Assembly: GCA_937915775.1 (NCBI GenBank)
Contig: CALGGQ010000121.1
Location: 1-7,700, forward strand
Length of the DNA: 7,700 bases
From: an uncultured Clostridia bacterium
GTDB taxonomy: Bacteria > Bacillota > Clostridia > Oscillospirales > Acutalibacteraceae
Direction: 5' to 3'
A program made the position numbers and the translations under genes. A model generated the notes under the pieces. It was not told where the DNA came from. It saw only the letters and a program-made list of their open reading frames with translations, and did no database searches. Shown in pieces: positions 6,770 through 7,700 of this stretch (positions are counted from its first letter, which is position 1; each line of letters opens with the position of its first letter).

Positions 6770-6809
6770 CCACCGATAGGGCGGATTTTGTCGCAATTTC
6801 TCATCCGCC
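6770..6809 (-). promoter_or_regulatory. Leader with two competing hairpins over the Nudix ribosome binding site
   Basis: On the minus-strand transcript, GGCGGAT (6809-6803) and ATCCGCC (6786-6780) form a perfect 7-bp stem with a 16-base loop. The CCGCC of that second arm (6784-6780) can instead pair with the Shine-Dalgarno GGTGG (6774-6770) across a 5-base loop, with one G-U pair. The two structures exclude each other: one frees and the other hides the ribosome binding site. The pairings are seen directly; a regulatory role is inferred, and no riboswitch class is recognised. Confidence 0.4.
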
Positions 6810-6825
6810 AGAATAACATGGTTAT

Positions 6826-6854
6826 ATTATACTAAAAAAATACCGCGCTTACAA
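6826..6854 (-). promoter_or_regulatory. Sigma-A promoter of the minus-strand four-gene operon
   Basis: Reading the minus strand, TTGTAA (6854-6849; 4 of 6 to TTGACA) and TATAAT (6831-6826; 6 of 6) are separated by 17 bases. The start point would fall near 6819, giving a leader of about 57 bases before the Nudix ATG at 6762. No other clear promoter is seen within the operon. Confidence 0.8.
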
Positions 6855-6897
6855 GTGCAAATCAAAGGATAATCGTGAAATATCTATTAACATCCCC
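6855..6897. other. Spacer between divergent promoters
   Basis: These 43 AT-rich bases separate the two -35 boxes. I see no repeat, hairpin or short gene in them. A regulator binding here could act on both promoters, but there is no direct sign of one. Confidence 0.5.
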
Positions 6898-6925
6898 TTG
6901 ACTTTCACATAGAATGTGCTATAAT
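6898..6925 (+). promoter_or_regulatory. Sigma-A promoter of the heavy-metal operon
   Basis: TTGACT (6898-6903; 5 of 6) and TATAAT (6920-6925; 6 of 6) lie 16 bases apart, with the start expected near 6932. The spacer holds a short inverted repeat CACAT-AGA-ATGTG (6906-6918). A near-consensus promoter in front of metal-efflux genes usually means control by a repressor. Confidence 0.85.
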
Positions 6926-6934
6926 AAAAACGAA

Positions 6935-6956
6935 CAGATGAACAATTAATCATATG
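6935..6956 (+). promoter_or_regulatory. Candidate ArsR/SmtB-type operator at the transcription start
   Basis: CAGATGAACAA (6935-6945) and TTAATCATATG (6946-6956) are inverted copies matching at 8 of 11 positions. The ATGA...TCAT core resembles operators bound by metal-sensing ArsR/SmtB repressors such as CadC and CzrA. It lies just downstream of the start point, where a bound repressor would block transcription. No repressor gene is in the window, so the assignment rests on the palindrome, position and downstream genes. Confidence 0.5.
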
Positions 6957-6980
6957 TTTGTCAAAAGAAAGAGGTAGCGT

Positions 6981-7199
6981 ATGAAAAAAACCTATAAAAT
7001 TGATGTGGACTGCGCCAACTGTGCGAATAAAATGGAGCTTGCCGCCAACAAGGTCAGCGGCGTGAGCAGCGCCACGGTGAACTTTATGGCGCTGAAAATG
7101 ACAGTGGAATTTGACGAGGGCGCTGAGGAAAAGGCTGTGATGAAGCAGGTGCTGAAAGCGTGCCGCAAGGTTGAGGACGACTGCGAGATCTATTTTTAA
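6981..7199 (+). CDS. Small heavy-metal-associated (HMA) domain protein
   Basis: The 72-residue protein is a single ferredoxin-like HMA domain. It carries DCANCA with Cys11 and Cys14, the metal-binding pair, followed by KMELAANKVSGVSSATVNF, the typical helix and second strand. Two further cysteines (61 and 68) near the C-terminus could add ligands. Such proteins bind soft or transition metals in the cytosol and hand them to a P-type ATPase, or act as its detached N-terminal domain. AAGAGG at 6969-6974 precedes the ATG by 6 bases. The gene follows its promoter by about 50 bases and ends 9 bases before the ATPase. The DCxxC form with Zn/Cd-type neighbours suggests zinc, cadmium or lead rather than copper (usually GMTCxxC), but the metal is inferred. 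Confidence 0.93.
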   Translation: MKKTYKIDVDCANCANKMELAANKVSGVSSATVNFMALKMTVEFDEGAEEKAVMKQVLKACRKVEDDCEIYF

Positions 7200-7208
7200 G
7201 AGGAAACT

Positions 7209-7700
7209 ATGAGCAGAAAACAGAAAAAGGTATTGATACGGATTATCGTATCCGCCGTGCTGCTGATTGTTTTCAGCCTGCTGCCCGTTACGAACGCCTA
7301 TTTGCGTTTTGCGCTGTTTCTCGTGCCGTATCTGATTGTTGGCTATGATGTGCTCAAAAAAGCGTTTAAGGGCATTTTAAACCGCCAGGTGTTTGACGAA
7401 AACTTCCTGATGGCGATTGCAACAATCGGTGCGATTGTGCTGGCGGTGATAGAAAACGGCAGCTATACCGAGGCAACGGCGGTCATGCTGTTTTACCAGA
7501 CCGGCGAGCTGTTTCAGAGCTATGCCGTGGGCAAAAGCCGCCGGAACATTGCGGAGCTCATGGACATCCGCCCGGATTACGCAAACATCCAGCAGGATGG
7601 AATGCTGGTACAGGTGGACCCGGAGGAGGTGGCAGTGGGCAGCGTCATTGTGGTCCAGCCCGGAGAGAAGGTCCCGCTGGACGGGATTGTATTGGAGGGC
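7209..7700 (+). CDS. cadA: CadA/ZntA-like P1B-type metal-transporting ATPase, 3'-partial
   Basis: The frame starts at the ATG at 7209, with AAGAGG (7198-7203) just upstream, and is open to the window edge (164 codons). The enzyme would pump divalent metal such as zinc or cadmium out of the cell using ATP. Visible parts are a basic N-terminus, two helices (about residues 9-27 and 31-48), FDENFLMAIATIGA (62-75), a helix with ENGSYTEATAVMLFYQTGE (82-100), the SRRNIAELMDIRPDYAN stretch (110-126) that enters the actuator domain, and PGEKVPLDG (151-159). These match the Zn/Cd branch. The N-terminus has no HMA domain of its own; that role is probably played by the separate gene upstream. The TGES, CPC and DKTGT motifs lie beyond the edge, so completeness and exact metal class cannot be confirmed. 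Confidence 0.9.
   Translation, partial: MSRKQKKVLIRIIVSAVLLIVFSLLPVTNAYLRFALFLVPYLIVGYDVLKKAFKGILNRQVFDENFLMAIATIGAIVLAVIENGSYTEATAVMLFYQTGELFQSYAVGKSRRNIAELMDIRPDYANIQQDGMLVQVDPEEVAVGSVIVVQPGEKVPLDGIVLEG

Noticed and set aside
6076..6816. A 246-codon plus-strand open frame opposite the Nudix gene
   Set aside because: The Nudix box on the other strand is exact; this frame has no motif and no promoter or ribosome binding site of its own.
6763..6819. Longer Nudix start at the ATG at 6819
   Set aside because: It would coincide with the predicted transcription start, lacks a Shine-Dalgarno, and adds residues not expected before the GKYVRVKV start of the domain.

Overview
The window looks like chromosomal DNA from a low-to-mid-GC Gram-positive anaerobe of the class Clostridia, probably a gut-type Oscillospiraceae/Ruminococcaceae relative. 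The reasons are AGGAG-type ribosome binding sites, tight operons with 4-base ATGA overlaps, consensus TTGACT/TATAAT promoters, and gene families typical of that group (PF06695 small export protein, PF14907 nucleotidyltransferase-like protein, GH27 alpha-galactosidase, CadA-type metal ATPase preceded by a separate HMA protein). This placement is an inference; there is no rRNA or other marker gene.

Layout. (1) 1-2596, plus strand: a reading frame already open at the left edge that begins as an HNH endonuclease and, near base 274, turns without a stop into a four-helix membrane protein. It is followed by hisH, hisF and a YbaK-type Cys-tRNA(Pro) deacylase. The junctions are 4-base overlaps or 3-base gaps, so the four genes read as one transcription unit. 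(2) 2597-2630: a perfect 10-bp hairpin with an A-tract on one side and a T-tract on the other, serving as a shared terminator for the two convergent operons. (3) 6854 down to 2638, minus strand: a four-gene operon with its own consensus promoter. In transcription order it encodes a PPase-like/Nudix fusion protein, a PF06695 membrane protein, a PF14907 nucleotidyltransferase-like protein, and a GH27 alpha-galactosidase with an N-terminal membrane helix and a beta-sandwich domain inserted in its barrel. (4) 6820-6980: a 160-bp divergent promoter region. (5) 6981-7700, plus strand: a heavy-metal operon with a 72-residue HMA metal-binding protein and the first 164 codons of a CadA/ZntA-like P1B-type ATPase that runs off the right edge. 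It has a strong promoter and an imperfect palindrome at the start site that resembles an ArsR/SmtB-family operator.

How the genes work together. HisH and HisF form imidazole glycerol phosphate synthase, but no hisA lies between or beside them. The deacylase gene shares the transcript without an evident pathway link. The minus-strand operon has no recognisable single pathway; its tight spacing suggests co-expression of a nucleotide-cleaving enzyme, a membrane protein, a sugar- or nucleotide-transferase-like protein and a glycosidase. The metal genes form a simple efflux module whose repressor is not in the window.

Most notable: the in-frame HNH/membrane-protein chimera at the left edge, the degenerate pyrophosphatase-like domain fused to a perfect Nudix box, two mutually exclusive hairpins that could control the Nudix ribosome binding site, and the domain structure and predicted orientation of the GH27 enzyme. 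I found no rRNA, tRNA, CRISPR array, insertion sequence or origin.
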